Source of the DNA: Fibrobacter succinogenes
GTDB taxonomy: Bacteria > Fibrobacterota > Fibrobacteria > Fibrobacterales > Fibrobacteraceae
Length of the DNA stretch: 64,000 nt
Reading direction: 5' to 3'
NCBI GenBank assembly: GCA_902779055.1
Contig: CACZAD010000007.1
Location: 372,001-436,000, forward strand
Shown here: piece by piece, positions 7,794 to 17,400 of the stretch
Numbering within the stretch: the first letter of the stretch is position 1
How the letters are laid out: the number at the start of each line of letters is the position of its first letter
Program-made: the position numbers and the translations under genes
The notes under the pieces: model-generated
Databases searched by the model: none
What the model saw: the letters and a program-made list of their open reading frames with translations, nothing else
Told to the model about the DNA's origin: nothing

Positions 7794-9077
7794 ATGCTTA
7801 AATCTACATTGCAACAGACCGATCCGGAAATCTATAACATCATCCAGAAGGAAGCCGAACGCCAGGAATATGGTATCGAACTTATCGCTTCTGAAAACTA
7901 CACTTCCAAGGCTGTGATGGAAGCCATGGGTTCCGTCCTCACCAACAAGTACAGTGAAGGTTACGTTGGCAAGCGCTACTACGGTGGTAACGAAGTTATC
8001 GACGAAATGGAAGCTCTCGCTATCGATCGTTGCAAGAAGCTCTTTGGTTGCGACCACGTGAACATCCAGCCGCTTTCCGGTTCTCCGGCTAACGCTGCTG
8101 TCTACTTCGCCGTTCTCAAACCGGGTGACAAGGTCCTCGGCCTCAAGCTCGACCACGGTGGACACCTTTCTCACGGTCATCCGGTGAACTTCTCCGGTAT
8201 GCTTTACAACTTCGTGCAGTACGAAGTCGATAAGGAAACGGGTCGCATCGATATGGACAAGGTCCGCGAAATTGCTCTCCGCGAAAAGCCGAAGATGATC
8301 CTCGCTGGTTTCTCTGCTTACAGCCGTAACCTCGACTGGAAGCGCTTCAAGGAAATCGCAGACGAAGTTGGCGCTCTCACGATGGCTGACATCTCTCACA
8401 TTGCAGGTCTCATCGCCGGTAAGGCAATCGAATCTCCGGTGCCGTACTTCGACATCGTGACGACCACGACCCACAAGACTCTCCGTGGCCCGCGTTCCGC
8501 TATCATCATGTGCAAGGACCGCACGATCCAGAAGATGGTGAAGGGCGAACTCAAGGAAGTTTCTTTGGCCAAGGAAATCGACAAGGGCGTGTTCCCGGGC
8601 ATGCAGGGTGGTCCGCATGACCACATCAACGCCGGTAAGGCCGTTGCATTCCTCGAAGCTCTGCAGCCGGAATTCCAGGTTTATGCCAAGAACGTCATCA
8701 AGAACGCTCAGGCTATGTGCGCTGAAATGCAGAAGCTCGGCTACAAGGTCATCAGCGATGGCACTGACAACCACCTCATCGTTGTCGATATGACTTCTAA
8801 GGGCGTTTCCGGTAAGGAAGCTGAAGTCGCTATGGAAAAGGTCGGCATCTCCTGCAGCCGTTCCACGATTCCGTTCGATCCGCGCAAGCCGATGGACCCG
8901 TCCGGTGTTCGTCTCGGTACTGCAGCTATCACGACCCGTGGCTTCGACGAAGAAGACACCCGCGAAGTGGCTCGCATTATCGACCGTGCAATCCAGGCTA
9001 AGGACGACGAAGCTGCTCTCGCCAAGATCCGCGAAGACATCGTCGCTCTCTGCAAGAAGCACCCGCTTTACAAGTAA
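7794..9077 (+). CDS. glyA: Serine hydroxymethyltransferase
   Basis: PLP enzyme that interconverts serine and glycine, transferring a one-carbon unit to tetrahydrofolate in the cytoplasm; it supplies one-carbon units also used by thyA at 32.3 kb. 427 residues, full family length. Clear motifs are LIASENYTS near the N-terminus, YSEGYVGKRYYGGNE, LSGSPANAAVY, and the PLP lysine segment TTTTHKTLRGPR. ATG 7794 is preceded by AAAGGAG. Codon use is strongly biased to C-ending codons, as in the sdh genes, suggesting high expression. A single-gene unit between its own promoter and terminator. Confidence 0.97.
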   Translation: MLKSTLQQTDPEIYNIIQKEAERQEYGIELIASENYTSKAVMEAMGSVLTNKYSEGYVGKRYYGGNEVIDEMEALAIDRCKKLFGCDHVNIQPLSGSPANAAVYFAVLKPGDKVLGLKLDHGGHLSHGHPVNFSGMLYNFVQYEVDKETGRIDMDKVREIALREKPKMILAGFSAYSRNLDWKRFKEIADEVGALTMADISHIAGLIAGKAIESPVPYFDIVTTTTHKTLRGPRSAIIMCKDRTIQKMVKGELKEVSLAKEIDKGVFPGMQGGPHDHINAGKAVAFLEALQPEFQVYAKNVIKNAQAMCAEMQKLGYKVISDGTDNHLIVVDMTSKGVSGKEAEVAMEKVGISCSRSTIPFDPRKPMDPSGVRLGTAAITTRGFDEEDTREVARIIDRAIQAKDDEAALAKIREDIVALCKKHPLYK

Positions 9078-9082
9078 TGGCT

Positions 9083-9112
9083 TGTCATCCCCGACTTGTT
9101 GGGGATCGCCTT
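9083..9112. repeat. TGTCATCC-type intergenic palindrome
   Basis: TGTCATCCCC and GGGGATCGCC flank a short GACTTGTT spacer directly after the glyA stop. It belongs to the same family as copies at 2773, 32203 and others. Confidence 0.65.
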
Positions 9113-9123
9113 TACGAAATTAC

Positions 9124-9152
9124 GCCCTCGGTTTTAACCGAGGGCTTTTTTG
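9124..9152 (+). terminator. Rho-independent terminator of glyA
   Basis: GCCCTCGG (9124-9131) pairs with CCGAGGGC (9138-9145) and six Ts follow. A second small hairpin, GACGCC-TAT-GGCGTT, sits right after. Confidence 0.9.
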
Positions 9153-9240
9153 ACGCCTATGGCGTTTTGTCAATGGTTTATCTAGTGCAACAACGTATTC
9201 TTTAATGAAATAAGCGTATATTCCATACGGGAGATAATGT

Positions 9241-10887
9241 ATGGAATGTTTTAAAACTGCTTTTTGTGCGGCATTTTCGCTTGCCGTTTCTACTGTTTCT
9301 ACTTTTGCTGGCCCGATTACTACGGTTCCTTGGAACGGTCATCCGGGTGCAGCTACTTTCACGTTTGACGATGGCCTCCATTCCCAGACGAACAACCTCA
9401 CGTTCTTGGACAACATGGATGCAAAGGTGACTTTCTTTGTTTGCACGGGGACGATGGATTTTTCGACCAATTCGCAACCGCACTTGAATTACGCCAAGAA
9501 AGGCCACGAAATCGGGAATCACACGGTCAACCACAAGAATTTGACACAGGGGGCGGATCTCAATTCAGAAATTGGCGGTGCCGCTACAAAGCTCCGTAGC
9601 ATGGGGCTGGAGGCGACATCCTTGGCTACGCCGTATTGTGCCCAGAATGCGACGGTAAAAAATGCGATTAACCAGGAACACTTCATTAGTCGCGGATGCG
9701 GTGGTGGTGGCCTTACGGGCTGGGATAACGAACCGGACTGGATGCAGATCGATTCGCACTACTGGCAGGCAAGTAGCAATGTCGCGAGTTTCAAAAGCAG
9801 CCTCGATCAGGCGGCGAGCGGCAAGTGGCATGTGCAGCTGAATCACGGTGTTGCGGGCAACTGGGATGTGATTTCGACGGCGGACATCAAGACGCTCATT
9901 GAATATGCGGTTAGCAAAAATTTGTGGGTCGCGACGTTTTCTACGGTGGGCGCTTACTTGCGCGCTCATTTCACGATTGACAAGGCGACTGCGACGAATA
10001 CCGCGAACGGTTTTACGGTCAAGTGGACGTCTCCGCATGCGCATATGCCAAAGAGCGTGCCGCTTCGCGTAAAGATTCAGGGCGCACAGGGCAAGACTGT
10101 AAGCCAGAAGGGTAAGGAAGTCAAGCCGAATTCTGATGGTACTTACACGATTGAATTTATGGCGCTCGAACTTGAAGTTTCGGGCGAGCCGATTGAAGTC
10201 AAGCCGTTCAAGGGTGCGATTGAAATTCCGGGAACTGTTGAAGCCGAAAACTACGACACCTACGCTTACAGCGATGCTGACGGCAAGAGCGACGAAACGG
10301 GCTACCGTAGCGATGATGCCGGCATTGTCAAGGGGGGCTCGGGCTATGCGCTTGGCTACACGAGTGTTGACGACTACTTTGAATATACTTTGGATGTAAA
10401 GAACGCCGGGAATTACAAGGTTGTCATCAATGGCGCGACTGGAAATTCTACAGCATCCAGCGTGACGGTTTCTGTGGGCGACAAGAATGTCCAGACGGAA
10501 ATCCCGTCCAAGGGCGATTGGAATACGTATTCCGAAGTCGATGCTGGTGAACTGGAGCTTGCTGCGGGTAAGCAGACGCTCCGCCTCACGATCAACACGA
10601 ACTACATCAATGTGGACTGGATCAAGTTCGTGGATGAATCGGCGCAGTCTAGTTCTTCGGGCTCGACCTCGATTTCGCAGAATGTTGCTTTTGAACGTGG
10701 CTCTGCTATGGTTCGTTGCCAGGTGTTCGATATGAACGGACATCTGGTCAAGTCGGCGAGCGTGATGGCGGGTTCTGCAGGTGAAGCCTGGAACCTCGTC
10801 AAGACCGGTCTTATAAACGGAGTCTATGTCATGCGCTATGGCGAAATTGGACGGAATGGCACGCGTTTTATCCAAGTGAAAAAGTAA
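9241..10887 (+). CDS. Secreted polysaccharide deacetylase (CE4, NodB domain) with CBM6-like module
   Basis: Signal peptide about 1-23, then a NodB homology domain (about 30-240): motif 1 is TFTFDDG with the catalytic Asp and metal Asp at 43-44, motif 2 is HEIGNHTVNH (about 89-98) with both metal histidines, and LNHGV near 200 fits the late catalytic His motif. After a linker, residues about 325-470 read as CBM6 (VEAENYDTY, SVDDYFEYTLDV, INVDWIKF). A short Ser-rich linker leads to the same C-terminal tail type as the pectin enzymes (CQVFDMNGHLV ... GVYVMRYG). Likely an acetyl-xylan or similar plant-polymer deacetylase acting outside the cell. ATG 9241 is preferred over 9237, whose frame closes at once. 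548 residues. Confidence 0.85.
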   Translation: MECFKTAFCAAFSLAVSTVSTFAGPITTVPWNGHPGAATFTFDDGLHSQTNNLTFLDNMDAKVTFFVCTGTMDFSTNSQPHLNYAKKGHEIGNHTVNHKNLTQGADLNSEIGGAATKLRSMGLEATSLATPYCAQNATVKNAINQEHFISRGCGGGGLTGWDNEPDWMQIDSHYWQASSNVASFKSSLDQAASGKWHVQLNHGVAGNWDVISTADIKTLIEYAVSKNLWVATFSTVGAYLRAHFTIDKATATNTANGFTVKWTSPHAHMPKSVPLRVKIQGAQGKTVSQKGKEVKPNSDGTYTIEFMALELEVSGEPIEVKPFKGAIEIPGTVEAENYDTYAYSDADGKSDETGYRSDDAGIVKGGSGYALGYTSVDDYFEYTLDVKNAGNYKVVINGATGNSTASSVTVSVGDKNVQTEIPSKGDWNTYSEVDAGELELAAGKQTLRLTINTNYINVDWIKFVDESAQSSSSGSTSISQNVAFERGSAMVRCQVFDMNGHLVKSASVMAGSAGEAWNLVKTGLINGVYVMRYGEIGRNGTRFIQVKK

Positions 10888-10902
10888 AAATCGAAAAATT
10901 AC

Positions 10903-10929
10903 CCTCGGCTAATTCCGAGGACGTTTTTT
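10903..10929 (+). terminator. Rho-independent terminator of the CE4 gene
   Basis: CCTCGG (10903-10908) pairs with CCGAGG (10915-10920) and a T-rich run follows after ACG. Confidence 0.75.
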
Positions 10930-11015
10930 ATCCAAGAAATCAACTTCTTGGTTCTTGATTCGTTCTTTGTTTGCGCTTTTAAATATTATCTTTGGGTTTG
11001 TATTGATGAGGTATT

Positions 11016-11714
11016 ATGCAGTCCTGGACAGAGATTAAGAAAATCGAAAATCCCACCGAAGAACAACAGTTAGAAGCCGTCAACCTCAACTGGTATGCTA
11101 TCAGCTTGATTGAAAATCCGACGGAAAAGGTGCAGAAGGCTGCATTTGAAAAAAACGAGCAGGCCATTCTTTATGTGAAGTGCGGCCCTTGCGATGCGTT
11201 AAAGCAGGCTTTGAACTCGATGGACGAGGCCAAGTTCCTGACTGCATTTAAGGCCGAACCGAACTTGCTCAAGTTTGTCACCAATCCCGATCTTTTGAAG
11301 TTCGCTGTCCAGTTTGACTGGAAGATTGTCCGTCAAATTGATGGCGCTTCCGATGAACTTTGGGCCGAGGCCGTTCGTCAGAGCGCGGATGCACTGAAGT
11401 TTGTCCGAAATCCTGGCGAAAAGGTGCTTGTCGCTGCTGTTGAACGCGATTGGAAGTACCTCCAAGAAATTGAAGTGCCTAGCGCTGCCGTTGTCGTGGC
11501 TGCCGTCAAGCAGGATTTCCATGCATTCGAATATGTGAGCATTCGCCGTCGTACAGAGCAGGTTCAGCTTGCTGCTGTTCGTGCAGATTGGCGCTGCATC
11601 CAGTACTTGCAGCGAGCCAGTGAAAATGTCCAGATGGAAGCGGTTCGTCAGTCCAAGGACGCTCTCAAGCTCATCAAGAATCCGACTCCTGCTGTCAAGG
11701 AATATTGCGCGTGA
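11016..11714 (+). CDS. Tandem-repeat protein of unknown function (DUF4116-like repeats)
   Basis: 232 residues with no signal peptide. Most of the chain is short helical repeats of about 25-27 residues with a pattern like NP(T/G)E.V..AAV..D...L..I; examples are NPTEEQQLEAVNLNWYAI, NPGEKVLVAAVERDWKYL and ASENVQMEAVRQSKDALKLI. This resembles DUF4116-type repeats and suggests a solenoid for protein contacts. The stop TGA overlaps the GTG start of the ABC ATPase (GTGA), so both are made from one transcript and the repeat protein may be a partner or regulator of the ATPase. A GATGAGG ribosome site precedes ATG 11016. I do not know its function. Confidence 0.75.
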   Translation: MQSWTEIKKIENPTEEQQLEAVNLNWYAISLIENPTEKVQKAAFEKNEQAILYVKCGPCDALKQALNSMDEAKFLTAFKAEPNLLKFVTNPDLLKFAVQFDWKIVRQIDGASDELWAEAVRQSADALKFVRNPGEKVLVAAVERDWKYLQEIEVPSAAVVVAAVKQDFHAFEYVSIRRRTEQVQLAAVRADWRCIQYLQRASENVQMEAVRQSKDALKLIKNPTPAVKEYCA

Positions 11715-12565
11715 TAAAACTGTCTTCGGTGACATTTCGTTATCCGAAGTCCACAATGGATGCCCTGTCGAAGTTTTCGCTGGATATCCCGCAGGGGAGC
11801 TTCTTTGCTTTGATCGGCCCCAACGGTGCCGGTAAAACAACGTTGCTGCGCCTTTTGTGCGGTCGTCTGGGAAATTTTAAAGGCTCCGTAAAAATTGATC
11901 CCGAAATCAAGAATGCGGCGGGCTTTCTGAATGCCAAGAAATATGGTGTGCTGCTCGAAAATCCAGGAATTTATCCGAAACTCACCATCGAAGAATACCT
12001 CAAGTTCTTCAGCTATTTCTATGACTTGGGGGAGGGCGCCTGGCTTGAAGGCGGCACCGTTTATAAACGCTGCATGTCGTTTGTTGAACGGTTGAACTTG
12101 CCGTCGTTGGATACGCGTATGGACGCACTTTCGCTTGGAAACCGCCAGAAGGTGCAGATTGTCCGTGCTATGATTCATAATCCAAAGCTCTTGATTTTGG
12201 ATGAACCGGTTGCAAATCTCGATCCGATTTCGAGAGAAACGGTCTGGACGCTCATCAATGAATGGCGTTCCGAAAATCAGGGGACTGCGATTGTGTGTTC
12301 ACACGTGCTTGCCGAGATGGATAAGTGCGCTACCGATTATGCGATCATCAATCACGGACAGGTGCTAAAAAGCGGTCGTGTCGCTGACCTCGCTAGCGAT
12401 AGTTCCTTGTTCCGCGTGTCGGTTCATAATAGCGCCGGCGCTACGCTGGATCAAATCCAAAAAATCCTGAAAACAGCGCTAGATGCGGCAAATATTGATG
12501 CTTCCGTCACGACGGTCGGAATGCCGCTTGCCCAGCTTTACAAAAAAGTAATCGGAAATTCCTAA
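11711..12565 (+). CDS. ABC transporter ATP-binding protein without adjacent permease
   Basis: 284 residues, one ATPase domain plus a C-terminal extension. Walker A is GPNGAGKTT (about 36-44), the signature region reads LSLGNRQKVQIVRAM and Walker B is LLILDEP, followed by an SHVLAEMD switch segment. The domain resembles ABC-2/CcmA-type export ATPases. The signature is LSLGN rather than LSGGQ, common in that group. GTG 11711 overlaps the preceding stop; TTG 11705 is an alternative. No membrane subunit is encoded nearby, so either the permease is elsewhere or the protein works with the repeat protein. It ends convergent with the TamA-like gene, overlapping by four bases. Confidence 0.85.
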   Translation: MIKLSSVTFRYPKSTMDALSKFSLDIPQGSFFALIGPNGAGKTTLLRLLCGRLGNFKGSVKIDPEIKNAAGFLNAKKYGVLLENPGIYPKLTIEEYLKFFSYFYDLGEGAWLEGGTVYKRCMSFVERLNLPSLDTRMDALSLGNRQKVQIVRAMIHNPKLLILDEPVANLDPISRETVWTLINEWRSENQGTAIVCSHVLAEMDKCATDYAIINHGQVLKSGRVADLASDSSLFRVSVHNSAGATLDQIQKILKTALDAANIDASVTTVGMPLAQLYKKVIGNS

Positions 12566-14439
12566 AATGCGTGTGACAGGTCGAAGGCGAACCTGCTCCA
12601 GCTAAATCCTTCGGACGTGTGCCAGTTCGTAAGCCCCTTCTTGAATGCGTAATCAAGACGGAACGTGAGGAATTGCCAGTGGTAACGTACGCCAAGTCCA
12701 AGGCTTCCTTCTTGCGTATCTTCGTAACGTTCGTTCATGGAGTCCATCACTTTTGCCCAGTCGCAGAACTGTACGATTTGCCATTTTCGGAGGGATTTCC
12801 ACGGGAGCGTCCAACGGAGTTCCTCGTTGATGCGGTAATACATTGGCGTTAGAGCCGTGTTGATGACCTTTTCGCCTTTCTCGTTCTTGGATTCGTAGCT
12901 TGCGTAAATGCTGCGGAAGCGGTAGCCACGGACGGAACGGGAACCGCCCTGGTAGAACACGCGGGCGTCATCTTCGATGGCCGTGTTGAAGAACTTGCCG
13001 ATGCTTCCGCTGAGCGCTCCATAGAGCGTCCAGAAAAGCGGCGAATAAAGGTTGAGCGTCGTTTCGCCGTAGGTGTAAACGTGTCCGTCGCCGGCGTCCT
13101 TTTTACCGCTAAAGTTCGTGCCCATGCCGGCTGTCGGGAATATGCGTACGCCTTTGGTCGGATTGAAGTAGTCGTCCGTGTAGTCGAACGTCAATGCGAT
13201 TTCGCCTTTGAGCTTAAAGAGCTTGTCGTCATTCTTGTCCACATATCGGGTGTCGATCGTTCCACGGAACTTGATGTGGCTGGTAATGCCGAAGGTCAAA
13301 TCGCCGCGGTTGATGATTTCATAACGTTCTTCGATGCTGTCGGGATAAGCGGGCGGGTTAATTTTTTCGTGGTTGAATGTCAGGCGGTTTTCAAAGCGGA
13401 TGGCCGTCGGGATGAACGAGAATGATGTTCCGAACAGGAGCGGGTTTGCGTAGCCTAAGGTGATTTCTTGCTTGTGTTGCGCAATTTGGAAACTGGTCGA
13501 AAATTCGTTGAACTTTCCAAAGAAGTTCTTGTGCCCGGCATAAGCCGTTGCGCCAAATCCATAAATTTCTTCAAAGAAGAATCCGTATCTAGCTTCGCCC
13601 GGAACGCGCTCGATGACGTCCAGATGAACGTCCGAAAGCCCGTCTTCGCGCAGCTGGTCGCTCATCTTGATTTGCGTAAATAGCTGTGTTGAGTAGAGCT
13701 TGTTCTTGAAGTTGATGTACTGGTTACCGTCGATGATTTCGCCCTTGGGAATTCGCCACAGTGACGAAAGCCATGCCGTATCCGAAAGCCCCTGTTCTGG
13801 CTCGGCGTGCTTTTCGTTTTTGTCCATCACGCGCTGGGTCGTTGTGATGATGTTACCCATCAAGACTTTTGGACCGGGGCGCACATTGATGACAACGTTG
13901 ATTTGCTTGGCGGTGGTGTCGACCAGTTCTTCCGAAGACAGGTAGACGTGCAGGTTGCCTTGCTTGCGATAGGCTTTTTGAATGTCCTGGAGATCTTCTG
14001 AAATGTCTTCCTGGTTGTAGAACTGCTTCTTCGAGATCTTGAGAGTCGCAAGGTCTACGGGAATGGGTTCGTCGCCTTCGGAAATGATTCTTGCCTCGTT
14101 AAAGCGGTAGCATTCGCCTTCGTCCAGGGTGAGGCTGTAGTTGCGGCGGATCGTTCCATTGGCGAGCTGTTCGCGCAAGATTTCGAATTTGAGGTCAAGA
14201 CTGTAATAACCACGGGAATAGTAAAGCGCACGGACGTTTTCCGAAGACAGGCGCATCAAAAAGTCCTGCTTGGTCGTGTCCAGTTGTCCAAATTCAACCG
14301 GAATGTCCAACTGTTCGTTCAGCTGGAATTTCGAGAATACCTTGTTCCCTTCGATGGTGACAGACCACGGATGCTTTTCTTCGGATTCGGCAAACGTGAG
14401 CGACGAAAAAAACAATAATGCTATAATCAGTAAAATCAT
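12562..14439 (-). CDS. BamA/TamA-family outer-membrane protein
   Basis: 625 residues: signal peptide (about 1-17), POTRA-like segments (about 25-270, VTIEGNKVFSKFQLNEQL, ALYYSRGYYSLDLK, VINVRPGPKVLMGNI) and a C-terminal 16-strand-type barrel with the conserved FYQGGSRSVRGYRF loop, ending in the aromatic FAFDLSHAF. Together with the TamB-like gene directly upstream (four-base overlap) it forms a TamA/TamB-type pair for outer-membrane protein or lipid transport. It could equally be called a BamA paralogue, but the pairing with a DUF490 protein favours TamA. It is cotranscribed with the TamB gene on the minus strand. Confidence 0.85.
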   Translation of the reverse strand: MILLIIALLFFSSLTFAESEEKHPWSVTIEGNKVFSKFQLNEQLDIPVEFGQLDTTKQDFLMRLSSENVRALYYSRGYYSLDLKFEILREQLANGTIRRNYSLTLDEGECYRFNEARIISEGDEPIPVDLATLKISKKQFYNQEDISEDLQDIQKAYRKQGNLHVYLSSEELVDTTAKQINVVINVRPGPKVLMGNIITTTQRVMDKNEKHAEPEQGLSDTAWLSSLWRIPKGEIIDGNQYINFKNKLYSTQLFTQIKMSDQLREDGLSDVHLDVIERVPGEARYGFFFEEIYGFGATAYAGHKNFFGKFNEFSTSFQIAQHKQEITLGYANPLLFGTSFSFIPTAIRFENRLTFNHEKINPPAYPDSIEERYEIINRGDLTFGITSHIKFRGTIDTRYVDKNDDKLFKLKGEIALTFDYTDDYFNPTKGVRIFPTAGMGTNFSGKKDAGDGHVYTYGETTLNLYSPLFWTLYGALSGSIGKFFNTAIEDDARVFYQGGSRSVRGYRFRSIYASYESKNEKGEKVINTALTPMYYRINEELRWTLPWKSLRKWQIVQFCDWAKVMDSMNERYEDTQEGSLGLGVRYHWQFLTFRLDYAFKKGLTNWHTSEGFSWSRFAFDLSHAF

Positions 14440-17400
14440 TTTGCTTTCCTCGTTGGAGCCGTTCCCTTGGAATCATTAAGCGTAGGATCGTTAGGCTGTA
14501 GCATGGCTCTTGGCGGACGGACTGTTTCGCAATGTCCGATGCCAAGTAGGCAGGGATTCCAGAACTTGTACGTGTAATTGATACCGATGTTCTTTTCGAT
14601 GCGGTTTTCGTTGCTTTCGGTACCCGTGTTTGATAGGTACTGCTTCGAAATCAGGAGACCGTTCAAAGACAGGGTCGGATTCAAGTGGTTCTTGTGCGAG
14701 TATTCCTTTTCTTGGAATACGGGGAGCGTGTAGGTGGCGCCGAATTGAAGCGCTTGTTCGTAAGTCGGGTTTTCACTCTGGTCTTGGGTATAGCCAAAGA
14801 TCAGGCTCAAGTTCTTGACCCAGCGATTGAGCGAAATGGGAATCTTGAAGTAAGAAGAGTCCTTTTCGCTGTTGGAACTGTTGTTGAACAGCTTGACCTT
14901 CATGTCGATGTCGCCGATGTAGTCACCGCCCAACGTCCTGTTCGCCGTCGAAGAAATCACCTTGCCGATGGCCTTGCCGGCGAGTTTGTTCCAGTCGGTC
15001 GATTCGCCGGATTCGTTGGCGATACAGCCTAGGAAGATGTTGTAGTACGTCGCCGCTGCCGAAGATTCGGTGCCGCAGTTCGAATTCGGGTTGGGTTGCG
15101 GGTTCGTGATGGTTCCCTGGATATCAAAGTTGATGGGGCAAGTTTCCTTTTCCTTGTCGTCGGAATCGTTACAGTAGGGGAGTTCCTGTGTACTCGAAAC
15201 ATCGATGATGCCGTGCTGCCAGGGCACGTCGTTCCAGAAAATGTTGAACGTGTTGAGGTCGAATTCGTAGATGCTCTTGATGCCGATGAATCCGCTGTTG
15301 GCGTTGGAGACGTCTCCGCGCAATAGCGGTCTGTTCGTGGTGCCGAGAACCCAGATGTCAAGCGTCAGCGGGAAGGACGCAAACGGAGTGATGATCTCGA
15401 CGGAGTCGCTTTGTGAATCGCTTACGTGGAATGCAAGGTCAATCGGGCTTGATACAGAAATCTTTGCTTCGGTCTTTTCTTTGCTGCGCAGGCTTGTGAT
15501 GGCGTTGTTGAAAAGCGAAATGATCTTGTCGAGCGAACTCGGCGTGATTTCGATGTCTAGGTCTTTGCGGTAGACGAACTTGTCGATGATGAAGTTGCCG
15601 CTGATACGGTTGTTCTTGATCTGGCCCTGTTGCGTGTGCGGGATGCTGAAGGTGATGTCGCTCTTTCCGGACAAGTTTGCATTACCGAAAGTTTCGTCCT
15701 TGAACGAGTACTTGACGAGCGGGATTTTTGCCGTGAGGGACATCTCATCTTCGGAATCTTCCAGGTGGCTGGTCACGTTGCGCACGACGATCTTATGACG
15801 GTTTGTCTTGAGTGTGTACTTTGGGGTGCCGATGTCAATGTCGCCCAGCTTCATGTTCAGCAAGTCGTATGATAGTTTGGCAAGCAATATATCGCCGAAT
15901 TCGTTCTTTGTATAGATTTCGTTCATGACGAGTATGCCGTCCTTGAGTTCGCCTCCGATATGGAACGGGAACAGGTTTGCGATACTCGAATACTTGAGGA
16001 TGGTCGAATCCGATTTCAGCTGGGCCGAGATGCCGCGAAGGCCTTCGTGGAGTTTGCCTTCGATTTGGATGTTCAAGTCGGTTTTTTGAATTTCTGCACG
16101 GATGCCGGGAATCAGCCAGGAACCGTTGATGTCGATTGTTCCGAGCAATTCAAACTGGTTGTTCAATGTGCCGGTACCAATGATGCTTCCGCCGTTGGCA
16201 CTTTCGTAGGTGAGGTGGACGACCCTGTCGGGGTCGAAGATGTCGTCGACTACGATGTTCGCATCTCCTGTCCAGATGCCGTTTGCGATGTCGAAGTTGG
16301 CGAGCAGCTCGACTTTCTGCTTCTTGGCGGAAACGTTCAGCTGTCGTATGTTGAACAGGTCCGAAGAAATGTCCTTGAAGTTCAGGTCCTTGAATTCGAT
16401 GTTTCCGAGCAGGCCTGAGCTTTCTTCGTATGCGATTTCGCCGTTGAATAGCCCTGAAGCAAGCGTCGTGTCGCCCAGCGGTTCGAGGAGCAGCGGAATG
16501 TTGAACTCTTCTGCCGATGCCGATGCGTGCAGAACCTGGATCGGGAGCATCGCGGTGGGCTTGTAGTCTGGATTGGAATCGTTGGGGAGGACGAATATCC
16601 CTTCCATGGCCACCTTGTTGCTGTTGTGGAAGGCGTAGGCCGTGTCGACAAAAATCGTGTCTTCGACTTCTCGAATCTTGACGTAACTGTGGAGGAGGAA
16701 CGGTTCGACGTTTCCGTCGATGTCGAGTCTGGCTTCGCCGACTCTCGAGTCCAGGTTGTGTCTCCAGGTACCGGTGATCGTTCCTTTGAGCTTGTCGTTG
16801 AGTTCGATATCCGAGAACGGGACTGTCGAAATTTCGGCGTGGTCCGCTCTGGCCCATACAATCAGCGAGTCGCCTATGTGGACCGTGGCTTCGGCAGAAC
16901 CGCCGTGCATTTGTGTAATCTGCCAGGAGGTGTGGAGCGTCGGTTCGTACCAGTCCACATCGCCCGAGAAGAAGAACGTCTCGTTGGGAGTGTAGATGGT
17001 TCCCTTGGGGAACGTGATGCCGTTTCCGTCGAGGATGAGCGACATACGCAACGAATCTGCCTTCATGTGGTAGGCGTTGATGATGGAATCGATCTTGACG
17101 TAGGCGCGCAGTTTGCCGTTCTCGAAGTTTCCGAAGAGCTTGGCGTTGCGCCCTAGTTCGACGTTACCCTTGACCCAGTCCAAAGCCCAGGGTTCCATTG
17201 GCGAAAGGTTTGCTGTAAAGTCCACCTTCATGTTGTCGGCGGTATTCACGGTCGCACTGATGGTGGAGCCTTCTCTCGTTTCGATTTCGGCTTCGATGTT
17301 GTCGCCGGTCTTTTTGAGCGAGTGGATGTCCATGTCCATCGGCATCATCTGCGGTCCGAAAATGGCGCTCATGTAGGCGATTTCGCCGGAAAAGTCAAAG

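Noticed and set aside
7740..9062. A 440-codon open frame on the minus strand opposite glyA
   Set aside because: glyA is certain and its biased codon use (few T-starting stops in the antisense frame) produces such shadows; the translated protein shows no family features or ribosome site.
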